Part shown: one piece after another, positions 34,040 to 43,098 of the stretch
Layout: the number at the start of each line of letters is the position of its first letter
Numbering within the stretch: position 1 is the stretch's first letter
Origin: Lachnospiraceae bacterium
GTDB lineage: Bacteria > Bacillota > Clostridia > Lachnospirales > Lachnospiraceae
DNA: 64,000 bases
Assembly: GCA_029008875.1 (NCBI GenBank)
Contig: JAQXJP010000042.1
Span: 18,582-82,581, forward strand
Direction: 5' to 3'
Notes under the pieces: model-generated
Databases searched by the model: none
The model's input: only the letters and a program-made list of their open reading frames with translations
What the model was told of the DNA's origin: nothing
Program-made: the position numbers and the translations under genes

Positions 34040-35437
34040 CTATTCATCCAAGATATCATGAATATCACGGAAACCAACATGTGTGGTCACGACCATGACA
34101 TTGTCTCCCGGCTGTAGCGTATCCAGACCGGTTGGAATCAAAATGGATCCTTTGCGCGCGATAAATGCAATCAGGAGATTCTTCTCCAGTTTAAGCTCCT
34201 TCAAAGGAATATTGGTGATGGAAGAGCACTCGGAAATATGGAACTCAATGGCTTCCGCCCGCCCGTTGAACAGGTGGAAGATGGTCTCGATATTGCTCTC
34301 CTCGGAGGCTGCCTGGCGCGCGCGCACATAGGCGATAATGGCTTCGGAGGCAATGTATTTCGGGTAGATTACACTTCCCAGATCCAACTGGTTAATCACA
34401 TCCGTAAAGTTGATGCGGTTGATTTTGGTAATTACCTTGGCGTTAGCTTTAGATACCTGCTTCGCGTGAAGGGTGAGCATGATGTTCTCCTCATCGATTC
34501 CGGTGAGGGGAACGAAGGAATCCGTCTCCTCGATGCCCTCCTCCTTCAACAGGTCGCGGTTGGTCCCGTCACCGTTGATGATGACGGCATCCGGAAGCAA
34601 AATGCTAAGCTGTTCGCAGCGGGCGCGGTCTGTCTCGATGATTTTTACATTGATGCCGGACTTTATCAGCTGGTCCGACAGGTAGTAGGCTGCTTTTCCT
34701 CCCCCCACAATCAGGGTGTTGCGCACCTGCTTGGTCTGAAATCCGATTTTCTTGAGGAAGTTTCGGCCCTGCCTGCGGGTCCCCACAAAGGAGATGATAT
34801 CCCCGCCGTGGATCACAAAATCGCCGGACGGAATGGTAAATTCCCCATCCCGCTCCACCGCGCAAATCAGGATGTTGTTGGTAATCTTTCGACCCAGATC
34901 CGCGATGCTCATGTTGTGGAGGATATTATCCTCCGGGATCTTGATCTTGATCATCTCCGCCTGTCCGTGGGCGAAGGTGCTGATCTCCAGGGCTGTGGGG
35001 AGGGACAGAACTCTTGCTGCCTCCTTGGCTGCCTCAAGCTCCGGGTTGATAATCATGGCAAGCCCCAGTTTTTCACGGAGATATCCGATTTCGTTGCTGT
35101 ATTCGGGGGTGCGTACTCGGGCGATTGCGGCACATTGGCCTGCCCGGCGCCCGATGGTGCAGCAGAGCAGATTCAATTCGTCGGAGCCGGTGACGGCGAT
35201 GATCAAGTCCGCGTCATCGATTCCGGCTTCCTTTTGCACGTTGTAGCTGGCGCCGTTTCCGACAATCCCCATAATGTCGTACAGATTGGTGATCTCTGCG
35301 ATTTTGTCCGGCTGTTGATCGATGATGGTAATCTCGTGGCCTTCCTTGTCCAGACGCTCAATCAAAGTGGAACCGACCTTTCCGCAGCCCACGATGATAA
35401 TCCGCAGTCCTTTTGCAGAGCGATTTGCATGTGACAT
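34040..35437 (-). CDS. trkA: Potassium uptake regulatory protein TrkA (two RCK units)
   Basis: A 465-residue peripheral protein with two RCK_N/RCK_C pairs. N-terminal NAD-binding motif: IIIVGCGKVGSTLIERL, with IIDQQPDKI; second: TLIVGGGKAAYYLSDQL, with IIETDRARCEQL and GDGTNRDLL. Each is followed by a TrkA-C domain. It gates TrkH in response to nucleotides. The start at 35437 (MSHANRSAKGLRIII) has GGAGG upstream; the longer frame would extend into the promoter. The first gene of a trkA-trkH operon. Confidence 0.94.
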   Translation of the reverse strand: MSHANRSAKGLRIIIVGCGKVGSTLIERLDKEGHEITIIDQQPDKIAEITNLYDIMGIVGNGASYNVQKEAGIDDADLIIAVTGSDELNLLCCTIGRRAGQCAAIARVRTPEYSNEIGYLREKLGLAMIINPELEAAKEAARVLSLPTALEISTFAHGQAEMIKIKIPEDNILHNMSIADLGRKITNNILICAVERDGEFTIPSGDFVIHGGDIISFVGTRRQGRNFLKKIGFQTKQVRNTLIVGGGKAAYYLSDQLIKSGINVKIIETDRARCEQLSILLPDAVIINGDGTNRDLLKEEGIEETDSFVPLTGIDEENIMLTLHAKQVSKANAKVITKINRINFTDVINQLDLGSVIYPKYIASEAIIAYVRARQAASEESNIETIFHLFNGRAEAIEFHISECSSITNIPLKELKLEKNLLIAFIARKGSILIPTGLDTLQPGDNVMVVTTHVGFRDIHDILDE

Positions 35438-35583
35438 AACATTCCTCCATGTGCTCGATTTAAGCAAAGTGATTATAACATAGTTTCCCAACCATAGAAA
35501 GTAGCTTTATACACAAAAAGATGTTCCATTCCGTCGACAATCTGCTATATTTATAGTATTCGGAAAACAGATTGAGGTGAGTT

Positions 35584-38286
35584 ATGGATTACGGCAAAGT
35601 TTTGAAGTTTAAGGGAACATGGAGGCAGTATCAGGCAAGGGTACTGAAAAATGCCGATAAGTATATTCAGGATGGAAAAATCCATATCGTGGCGGCCCCC
35701 GGATCGGGCAAGACTACGTTAGGAATCGAATTGATCGGGAGAATGGGGGAGGTGGCCCTGATTCTGACCCCATCCATCACCATCCGAGAGCAGTGGGTGA
35801 GCAGAATCCGGGAGGCTTTTTTGGAGGACGGCCTTAAGGTTGAGGATTATGTGTCTCAGGATTTGAAGAATCCCCGTTGCATTACGGTGATTACCTATCA
35901 GGCGCTGCACAGTGCCATGACGAAATACAAAGGAATTATCGACGAGTCCGGAAATACGGCGGGAAGTCTCGAGACCGATGACAAACTGCAGAGGGAGTCC
36001 TCCCTGGAGGAAGCGGTGGATTATTCGGAATTCGACGTGCTGACGGAGATGAAAAAGGCGAAGGTTGGATTGCTCTGCCTGGACGAGTGCCACCACTTGA
36101 GGAACGAATGGTGGAAAGCGCTGGAAGAGTTCCGGTCCGCGCTGGAAATTCCAAAGCTGATTGCGCTGACCGCAACCCCGCCCTACGATTCCACCCCGGC
36201 ACTTTGGAAGCGATATATGGATATGTGCGGGGAGATTGATGAGGAAATCACAGTTCCGGAATTGGTGCGGGAGGGAAGTCTCTGCCCCCACCAGGATTTC
36301 GTCTACCTGAATTATCCCACGGAGGAGGAAAGCGCAGAGATTGAGAAATTCAGAGTGCGAAGTGATGCTATGCAGAAGCGCTTGCTGGAGGACAGGGCGT
36401 TTTTGGATGCCCTCATGACCCACCGGGGGTTGCAGGGGAAAATGACCCAGGAGGAATTGTTGGCGGAGGGGGATTTTCTTCCGGCGTTGCTGGTCTATCT
36501 GAACGCACGGCAGGTGGCAGTACCCGCGGGGCTTCGCAAATTCTGCACCTTTTCCCGGGTGCCGGAACTGAATACGGAATGGCTGGAGAGGATTGTGCAG
36601 GGCTTTTTGTATGAGGATGCGGACGCCTACGATTGCGATAAGAATTACCGTGAACAGCTGGAGAGCGAGATCAAGGCAGAGGGGCTGATTGAGAAGCGAA
36701 AAGTATCCTTTGCAGCCACGGAGGCCATCGAGAAAATGCTCACCAGCTCCAAGGGGAAGTGCAACAGTATCCAGAAGATTGTGGCCAGCGAATACGAGAA
36801 TCTGGGGGAGAAGCTTCGCCTCCTGATTCTGACGGATTACATTCGCAAGGAATACGAAAAGGCGGTAGGCGTCGAGGACAGCCAGGTGACGGCTCTTGGG
36901 GTGCTGCCGTTCTTTGAGCAGATACGGAGGCAGGGGATGAATGTCAAGCTTGGCGTTCTCTGCGGAACCATTGTCATTATCCCGGCGGACGCCAGGGATG
37001 CGCTGCTGGAGGCCATAGGGGATGGGGGTAAAGTGAATTTTGGTCCGGTGGGAAGCCTGCCCGAAACCGAGTATGTGAAGGTTACGGCGGTGGGGGATAA
37101 CCACTTTCTGACCTCCGCAGTCACGGATATTTTCACGGCAGGTTACATGCAGGTGCTGATTGGAACCAAATCCCTTCTGGGGGAGGGATGGGATTCCCCC
37201 TGCATCAATTCCCTGATTCTTGCCAGCTTTGTGGGGGCATATATGTTGAGTAATCAGATGAGGGGCCGTGCCATCCGCGTGTTTAAAAGTGAGCCCGACA
37301 AGACCAGCAACATCTGGCATCTGGTGTGCATGATGCCGCAGAATTTGGGGGCAAGCGGAGCATCGCACTTCGCCGTCGGTGCAGGTGATGAAGCAAGCAG
37401 CTCGGATTACAAATTACTCTGTCGGAGAATGGATAATTTCCTGGGACTTCACTACACCGAGGATGTGATTCAAAACGGAATCGACCGGCTCTCGATACTG
37501 AAGGAACCTTTTTCCAAGGAACATGTGGAGGAGATCAACGGGCAGATGCTTGCTCTGGCGAAGGAGCGCGGGAAGTTGAAGGAACGCTGGCAGACAGCCC
37601 TGGTAGATGCGAAAACCATGGAGATTACCGATGTTACGGAGGTACCGGATGAGTTGGTTTCCCAGTCGGAATACCGAAAATCCAAGAGGAATCTAATTCT
37701 CTCCTGCGTGGGTGTCGCGGCTGGCCTGGGCATCTCTCTCACCCCGCTGGGATGGCTCGGCGGAGCGGTTGCGCTTGCTTCCGGAGTGTATGGGGTTACA
37801 AGGATTCCCAAGACCACAAAACTGTCCACGCCGGAGAACCGACTGAAAGCGGCGGGGGAGGGAGTGTTCTTTGCCCTTCGTGCCATTAATTTGCTGGAGG
37901 ATCGGAAATGTGTCGTGAAAGTGGAAGCCGGAAAGGAGGAACGGCAGACCGTATTCCTGGACGGGGGAACCGGCCACGATAAGCTCCTTTTTGCAAAGTG
38001 TATGAGGGAACTGTTCTCTGCGGTGAATGACCAGAGATACCTGTTGGTGAAGGCGGGGAGCCGCAAGGATGAGGACAGCTTTTACTGCGTGCCGGAATGT
38101 TTTGGCAAGAGGAAAGAGGATGCGGAAATGTTCTACGGCTATCTGAAGCCTTACATTGGTCAGTACGAGGTGATATACACCAGAAATGAGCGGGGAAAGG
38201 CGCTGCTTTTGGAGGGAAGGATGAAGGACGTTGCGGATGCGAAGGAGCGGAGTCTGAACCATAAGATGATGAGGACAAACAAATAA
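35584..38286 (+). CDS. Large SF2 helicase with C-terminal membrane segment
   Basis: A 900-residue protein. Helicase motifs: AAPGSGKT (Walker A, about residue 37), LDECHHLRNEWW (DEAH-like box, about 166), LTATPP (about 195), GTKSLLGEGWDSP and LSNQMRGRAIR (motif VI, about 558). The segment between the two RecA lobes is long (about 300 residues). A hydrophobic stretch at about 702-740 (LILSCVGVAAGLGISL...) could form a membrane hairpin, and a 160-residue unrecognised domain follows. ATP-driven helicases are rarely membrane-bound. It is a single gene with no nuclease, methylase or other defence partner nearby. Function unknown. Confidence 0.75.
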   Translation: MDYGKVLKFKGTWRQYQARVLKNADKYIQDGKIHIVAAPGSGKTTLGIELIGRMGEVALILTPSITIREQWVSRIREAFLEDGLKVEDYVSQDLKNPRCITVITYQALHSAMTKYKGIIDESGNTAGSLETDDKLQRESSLEEAVDYSEFDVLTEMKKAKVGLLCLDECHHLRNEWWKALEEFRSALEIPKLIALTATPPYDSTPALWKRYMDMCGEIDEEITVPELVREGSLCPHQDFVYLNYPTEEESAEIEKFRVRSDAMQKRLLEDRAFLDALMTHRGLQGKMTQEELLAEGDFLPALLVYLNARQVAVPAGLRKFCTFSRVPELNTEWLERIVQGFLYEDADAYDCDKNYREQLESEIKAEGLIEKRKVSFAATEAIEKMLTSSKGKCNSIQKIVASEYENLGEKLRLLILTDYIRKEYEKAVGVEDSQVTALGVLPFFEQIRRQGMNVKLGVLCGTIVIIPADARDALLEAIGDGGKVNFGPVGSLPETEYVKVTAVGDNHFLTSAVTDIFTAGYMQVLIGTKSLLGEGWDSPCINSLILASFVGAYMLSNQMRGRAIRVFKSEPDKTSNIWHLVCMMPQNLGASGASHFAVGAGDEASSSDYKLLCRRMDNFLGLHYTEDVIQNGIDRLSILKEPFSKEHVEEINGQMLALAKERGKLKERWQTALVDAKTMEITDVTEVPDELVSQSEYRKSKRNLILSCVGVAAGLGISLTPLGWLGGAVALASGVYGVTRIPKTTKLSTPENRLKAAGEGVFFALRAINLLEDRKCVVKVEAGKEERQTVFLDGGTGHDKLLFAKCMRELFSAVNDQRYLLVKAGSRKDEDSFYCVPECFGKRKEDAEMFYGYLKPYIGQYEVIYTRNERGKALLLEGRMKDVADAKERSLNHKMMRTNK

Positions 38287-38292
38287 TGTACA

Positions 38293-38328
38293 AAAAAGGA
38301 GCTTGCCTGACGGCAAACTCCTTTTTTG
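38293..38328. terminator. Bidirectional terminator between helicase and DUF5692 genes
   Basis: AAAAGGAGCTTGCC pairs with GGCAAACTCCTTTT (one C-A mismatch) around TGAC, with A before and T after. Confidence 0.88.
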
Positions 38329-38336
38329 AAATCAAA

Positions 38337-39440
38337 TTATTCGGCTCTCTCCATAGCCTCCACATAATCTCTGGTTCCTGCCCAGATGTCGTTGGAATAT
38401 GGATTCTTGCCCAGCTTGACAGCACGTTTGATGATGACCGCAATGCAGATTACGTTTGCTGCAATAGCGACAAATGCCACAACTCCCTGAGTGGTGGGGT
38501 TTGCGGTGATTCCGAAGGCTTCCATAGCCTCGCCGGCTGCTGCGGTCTTGCCCAGACCTGCGCTGTAGAGTTCAATAGCTTTGTCATACAGATCGATGGC
38601 TGCAAGATCTTTGCCAGCTCCGCCGTATACAGACGGCAGAACGGAGAAGGTTTTGCTGATCTGGAAAAGGGGAACAACCTGGGCAAACATGCACCACAAT
38701 GCCAGTGTGTTGGCGCGGTTCTGAATCCAGGCACCCTTGTTCCACAGTGCGTTTGCAAAGGTAGGAGCAAGGAGAAGGGCAAATCCACAGTACCATGAAT
38801 GTGTAGGAAGATTCAGGTATGTGTACTCAAAGTTCCAGACATCGTATGCGATGATGAATGCAATGGTCATGTCAGGCCAAAGCATATCGCTCTTGTTCTT
38901 GTCCTTGGAGGTGTAGAGGTTGATGACACCGGTCATACAGAAAATGTTGATGACACCGGCGATTGCGTTGAGAATATTCCACCATCCTCCGTAGATGAAT
39001 ACGCCTTCGCTGGATGCCCACCAAGCACCTGCGAAATCTCCGGTGATACGGAATGCTGCCAGCGCTGACTCCATGTCGGACACAACCGCGATCAAGATGT
39101 TGGCTGCAACGATGAACCATGGGAACCAAGCAAACCATTTCTCCTTGCCGATGCCCCATTTGTACTTGATCATCATGAAGCCGACACATCCGATGTCCGC
39201 CGCATAGAGCTTAAAGTAGTGGAACCATCCGTCCATGTAAGCAACTGTTGGGTTGTTGGCCCCGCCGAACATTCCCACGTGAGCGAGAATGAAGTAGACG
39301 GTGAGAATGAGCGGAACAATCACAAAGAGGAGAATTCCGCCGAACTTTGTGCGGCGGCCAATCTCGTTCATGATGATCAGCCCTGCAAATACAAGTACCC
39401 ATCCAAGTATTTGCGACATACTGTTGACGTGAAATAACAT
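38337..39440 (-). CDS. DUF5692-like polytopic membrane protein
   Basis: A 367-residue protein with about nine or ten transmembrane helices, rich in aromatic residues: GWVLVFAGLIIMNEIGRRTKFGG, WFAWFPWFIVAANILIAVV, YGGWWNILNAIAGVINIFCMTGVINLY and DVWNFEYTYLNLPTHSWYCGFALLLAP. I think it belongs to DUF5692 from its start and length, but this is recall. No function is known. It stands alone between two terminator or promoter regions, with GGAGGGAG before the start. Confidence 0.65.
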   Translation of the reverse strand: MLFHVNSMSQILGWVLVFAGLIIMNEIGRRTKFGGILLFVIVPLILTVYFILAHVGMFGGANNPTVAYMDGWFHYFKLYAADIGCVGFMMIKYKWGIGKEKWFAWFPWFIVAANILIAVVSDMESALAAFRITGDFAGAWWASSEGVFIYGGWWNILNAIAGVINIFCMTGVINLYTSKDKNKSDMLWPDMTIAFIIAYDVWNFEYTYLNLPTHSWYCGFALLLAPTFANALWNKGAWIQNRANTLALWCMFAQVVPLFQISKTFSVLPSVYGGAGKDLAAIDLYDKAIELYSAGLGKTAAAGEAMEAFGITANPTTQGVVAFVAIAANVICIAVIIKRAVKLGKNPYSNDIWAGTRDYVEAMERAE

Positions 39441-39624
39441 ATTTATACTCCCTCCTATAAATATAAAATTTTTATAAAATTATTATAGGCTCTTTTTGAA
39501 AGCTTTTCAACGAATAAATGTCGAAAATAAACGAAAACAGAAAAGCCGGTTTTCTCATTTTGCATATATTTGACCGAAAACTTACACAATATTCGTTACA
39601 TTCATATAGAAACAATGTGCAAAA

Positions 39625-39635
39625 TATGATAGAAT
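39625..39635 (+). promoter_or_regulatory. Extended -10 upstream of the hisJ remnant
   Basis: TATGATAGAAT (TG-N-TAGAAT), 28 bases before the remnant's ATG. It probably now drives the MFS-gdpD operon. Confidence 0.4.
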
Positions 39636-39662
39636 AAGGGCGGATTTTAGGAGAGACGTATA

Positions 39663-39978
39663 ATGGAAGAGTTTTTGAAATGCAATTACCACACCCATAC
39701 CCCAAGGTGCAATCATGCCTGGGGTACGGAGAGGGAGTATATTGAGACGGCTATCGGGGCAGGAATAAAGCGCTTGGGCTTTTCGGATCATGCGCCCTAT
39801 CCTCAGGAGCCGGGATTTCAATCAACTATCCGCATGCCCATGGATATGATTGCGGATTATCGGGATGGATGCCCATGAACCCCGGCAGTTGGTTGACCGG
39901 GATGCATACGAAGGATGTGTTGCCATGGCACGAAGGCTGGGGCTTCACTTGATAGACGGAGGGGGATTATTACAATGA
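39663..39978 (+). pseudogene. hisJ: Histidinol-phosphatase (PHP family) remnant with internal deletion
   Basis: The first 60 or so codons give CNYHTHTPRCNHAWGTEREYIETAI and LGFSDHAPYP, the metal-binding start of PHP-type histidinol phosphatases. At about 39865 the sequence jumps to a different frame reading GMDAHEPRQLVDRDAYEGC and ARRLGLHLIDGG, which fits the end of the same family (DAH motif near the C-terminus). Roughly two thirds of the gene is missing and the ends are joined out of frame, so it is dead. The second frame ends at 39978, overlapping the MFS gene start. Confidence 0.75.
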
Positions 39979-41306
39979 AACTGAACATGAAGCAGACAAT
40001 CTTAATCGGATTTGCATTTCTATCCATCTGCGCATTTTGGCAGATGTACAACAGTGTCATTCCGCTGATGCTGACCAACACCTTTCACATGAATGAGACA
40101 TGGTCCGGGGCAATCATGGCGGCGGACAATGTGCTGGCACTTTTCCTGTTGCCGCTGTTCGGAGGAATCTCTGACAGATGCTCTGCAAAAATCGGAAAGC
40201 GAAAGCCTTTCATCATGTGCGGAACGGTGGCTGCGGTTTTTTTGATGCTTCTGATTCCTTTTATGGACAATCGTTTTTTTGAAAATCCATCCACCGGCCT
40301 GGAGGTGGTCTTTGTGATTATTCTGGGATGCCTGCTGGTTGCCATGGGAACCTACCGGAGTCCTGCGGTTGCCCTGATGCCGGATGTGACTCCGAAGCCG
40401 CTTCGAAGCAAGGGAAATGCGATCATTAACCTGATGGGGGCTCTGGGCGGAATCATTTATCTCGGGATTGCCGCGGTTTTGTATTCATCCGCCAAGACAG
40501 AAGGGCTGGAGCATGTGGATTACTTCCCACTTTTTATGATTGTTGCGGGAATTATGATTCTCTCGCTGATCATCATCATGTTTGCGGTGGATGAGGTGAA
40601 CTTGAATACCCAAATGCTGGAGTACGAGAAGGCGCACCCGGAGGAGAACCTGGCGGAGGAGACCTCCGACGGGGGGGAAGTCCTGCCGGGGGAGGTTAAG
40701 AGGAGCCTTGGATTTCTGTTGGTTTCCATCGCTCTATGGTTTATGGGGTACAATGCCATTGAGACCTGGTTTACCACATTTGCAAACCGCATGTGGTCCA
40801 TGAGTCTCGGCGATGCCTCCACGTGCCTAACCATCGCCACGGGGGGAGCCATTCTGTCCTACATACCATCCGGAATTGTTGCGAGCAAAGTAGGGAGAAG
40901 AAAGACCATTATGGGTGGGGTTCTCCTCCTTGCGGCATGTTTCTTCGGAGGACTTTTATATACCTGTTTCTTCGATTATTTTCAGTGGCCGCTGTATGTG
41001 CTGTTCTTTTTCGTGGGACTGGCGTGGGCCTTTATCAATGTGAACAGTTTACCCATGGTCCTGGAGATGTGCAAGGGTAGCGAGGTGGGAAAATTCACAG
41101 GATATTACTACACATTCAGTATGGCGGCACAGATTGTGACTCCGATACTGGCGGGGACACTGCTGAATCGAATCGGTTATCTGAGTCTGTTTCCGTATTG
41201 TGCGCTCTTTGTTTTAGCGTCCTTTGTGACCATGTTTTTTGTGAAGCATGGGGATGACAAAGTGGAGGCGAAACGGGGGCTGGAAGCCTTCGACGTGGAG
41301 GATTGA
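39975..41306 (+). CDS. MFS transporter (GPH/SLC45-like)
   Basis: A 443-residue protein with about twelve membrane helices: FAFLSICAFWQMYNSVIPLML, LFLLPLFGGISDRCSAKIGKRKPF (the family loop-2/3 motif), a charged central loop near residues 210-245, and SYIPSGIVASKVGRRKTIMGG. The SLC45-like SDR..GKRKPF loop suggests a sugar or polyol cation symporter. The next gene is a glycerophosphodiester phosphodiesterase, so glycerophosphodiesters are possible cargo; this is inference. It starts inside the 3' end of the hisJ remnant. Confidence 0.85.
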   Translation: MKLNMKQTILIGFAFLSICAFWQMYNSVIPLMLTNTFHMNETWSGAIMAADNVLALFLLPLFGGISDRCSAKIGKRKPFIMCGTVAAVFLMLLIPFMDNRFFENPSTGLEVVFVIILGCLLVAMGTYRSPAVALMPDVTPKPLRSKGNAIINLMGALGGIIYLGIAAVLYSSAKTEGLEHVDYFPLFMIVAGIMILSLIIIMFAVDEVNLNTQMLEYEKAHPEENLAEETSDGGEVLPGEVKRSLGFLLVSIALWFMGYNAIETWFTTFANRMWSMSLGDASTCLTIATGGAILSYIPSGIVASKVGRRKTIMGGVLLLAACFFGGLLYTCFFDYFQWPLYVLFFFVGLAWAFINVNSLPMVLEMCKGSEVGKFTGYYYTFSMAAQIVTPILAGTLLNRIGYLSLFPYCALFVLASFVTMFFVKHGDDKVEAKRGLEAFDVED

Positions 41307-41363
41307 CGGGCGAAGTGCCAAGCGGGAGCAAAAACTGGAAGAATCATTAATGAGAGGTGGAAT

Positions 41364-42119
41364 ATGAGTTTTAAGAAAACGGACAGACCTTTGGTCTGGG
41401 CACACAGAGGCGCCAGCGGATACGCGCCGGAAAATACATTGGAAGCATTTCAGCTTGCGGTGGAGATGGGAGCCGACGGGGTGGAGCTTGATGTACAGCT
41501 CACCAAGGACGACCAGATTGTGGTCATCCATGACGAGACCATTGATCGCACCAGCGATGGCAAGGGCTGGGTCAAGGATTATACCCTAGAGGAGCTTCGG
41601 AGATTCAATTTTAACAGGACCCGGACAGAGTGTGAACACGCAGATATTCCAACCCTTCGCCAGGTGTACGAATTGCTGAAACCCACCGGACTCACCATCA
41701 ATGTGGAACTGAAGACGGGGATTGTCTTTTACGAGGAATTGGAGCGCAAGGTGCTTGCACTTACCAGAGAGATGGGGATGGAAGACATGGTTCTCTACTC
41801 CTCCTTCAATCATTATACCTGCGTGAAGCTTCACGAACTGAACCCGGAAGCGTACGTGGGATTTCTGTATGCGGACGGACCTATAGATATGGCAGAATAT
41901 GCGAAAAAGCACGGAGCGAATGCCCTTCATCCGGCACTGTACAATCTGCAGTATCCCAACTATATGCAGGATGCTGCGTGCCGTAATCTGGACGTGAATG
42001 TGTGGACAGTGAACGAGGAAATATACATGCAGATGTGTTGCCAGTTTGGGGTAAACGCCATCATCACCAACTATCCGGATAAGGCTCTCGCCATCGCAAA
42101 GCAGGCGGGACAAAAATAG
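41364..42119 (+). CDS. Glycerophosphodiester phosphodiesterase
   Basis: A 251-residue GDPD-family TIM barrel without signal peptide. Catalytic and metal residues: WAHRGASGYAPENT (His), GVELDVQLTKDDQIVVIHDETIDRTSDG (Glu/Asp/His) and NVELKTG. It cleaves glycerophosphodiesters to glycerol-3-phosphate and an alcohol. It lies between an MFS carrier and a lysophospholipase-like hydrolase, so the three form a phospholipid-turnover set. The ribosome site is GAGAGGTGG. Confidence 0.93.
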   Translation: MSFKKTDRPLVWAHRGASGYAPENTLEAFQLAVEMGADGVELDVQLTKDDQIVVIHDETIDRTSDGKGWVKDYTLEELRRFNFNRTRTECEHADIPTLRQVYELLKPTGLTINVELKTGIVFYEELERKVLALTREMGMEDMVLYSSFNHYTCVKLHELNPEAYVGFLYADGPIDMAEYAKKHGANALHPALYNLQYPNYMQDAACRNLDVNVWTVNEEIYMQMCCQFGVNAIITNYPDKALAIAKQAGQK

Positions 42120-42123
42120 GGAC

Positions 42124-43098
42124 ATGGACTATTCGGAATTGTTTCTCGGGGAAGATAATTTCATAGAGATAATGGAAGGGGAGCTTTCCACCTTTCGGCG
42201 GGAACACTACAGGGAGGGATACTGTAAAAACAGTCAGGGAAAGTCACTCCATTACACTTACCTGGAACACCCCTATGCCAGAGGAATTATTGTAATCTGT
42301 CACGGGTTCTGCGAATTCGTGCGCAAGTACGATGAGGCAATTTATTACTTCTACCAGCTTGGATATTCCATCTATTTTCTCGACCATATGGGGCACGGTT
42401 TTTCCTACCGTCTGGTGGAGGAATATGATAAGGTACATGCAAAGGATTTTTCGGTCTACATCGAGGATTTCCATGCGTTTGTGGAGGAGGTTGTGGCAAA
42501 GCGGCAAGGTGGATTGCCGCTGCTTTTGTTCGCACATTCCATGGGCGGAGCCGTCGGCGCAGGTTTTTTGGAGCGCTATCCCAAGTATTTTCGGGCGGCA
42601 GTCCTGAGCTCACCCATGCTGGCCATGTCCGTGGGCAAGGCGCCGGAATGGGCGATTCTTCTGTTGGCGGATGTGGCGCAAATGTTCGGACGGGATACGA
42701 AATTTGTGCCCTCCAAGCACGGGTTTGACAATATCTATGATTTTTCCGGCAGCAGCATGCTCTCGGAGCAGAGATATTCCTACGTGTTCCGATTGCGGCA
42801 GGAGACTCCCCAGTATCAGACCTACGGGGCAACCTACGGGTGGACAGCGGCCTCTGTTCGCGGGCTGCGCCGCATCCGAAGGGAGGCAAAGAAGGTGGAA
42901 ATTCCGGTACTGCTTATGCAGGCAGGAAAAGACCACATGGTTCTCCCCGAGGCTCAAGAGGAGTTTGCAAGAAAGACAAAGAACACGCAGGTTGTTCGTT
43001 TTGCTGAGTCCAAGCACGAGATTTTTAACGCACAGGAGAAGGATCGGAATTTGTTTTTTACAAAAATATTTGAGTTTTTTAAGGAGTATTCACGATGA
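42124..43098 (+). CDS. Alpha/beta hydrolase, lysophospholipase/monoacylglycerol lipase type
   Basis: A 324-residue hydrolase of the serine-aminopeptidase/Hydrolase_4 family. Oxyanion segment ICHGFCEF; nucleophile elbow AHSMGGA (Ser about residue 140); Asp in AGKDHMVLPEAQ; His in AESKHEIFN. Family members release fatty acids from lysophospholipids or monoglycerides. It follows the GDPD gene by four bases. It overlaps the MATE gene start by four bases (ATGA), so the genes are translationally coupled. Confidence 0.88.
   Translation: MDYSELFLGEDNFIEIMEGELSTFRREHYREGYCKNSQGKSLHYTYLEHPYARGIIVICHGFCEFVRKYDEAIYYFYQLGYSIYFLDHMGHGFSYRLVEEYDKVHAKDFSVYIEDFHAFVEEVVAKRQGGLPLLLFAHSMGGAVGAGFLERYPKYFRAAVLSSPMLAMSVGKAPEWAILLLADVAQMFGRDTKFVPSKHGFDNIYDFSGSSMLSEQRYSYVFRLRQETPQYQTYGATYGWTAASVRGLRRIRREAKKVEIPVLLMQAGKDHMVLPEAQEEFARKTKNTQVVRFAESKHEIFNAQEKDRNLFFTKIFEFFKEYSR

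Noticed and set aside
35719..37368. 549-codon open frame on the minus strand
   Set aside because: It lies antisense to the helicase and is explained by that gene's codon bias.
35584..38286. Helicase as part of a known anti-phage system (DISARM, Zorya, Druantia)
   Set aside because: No partner genes are present: neighbours are Trk potassium uptake and a DUF5692 protein.
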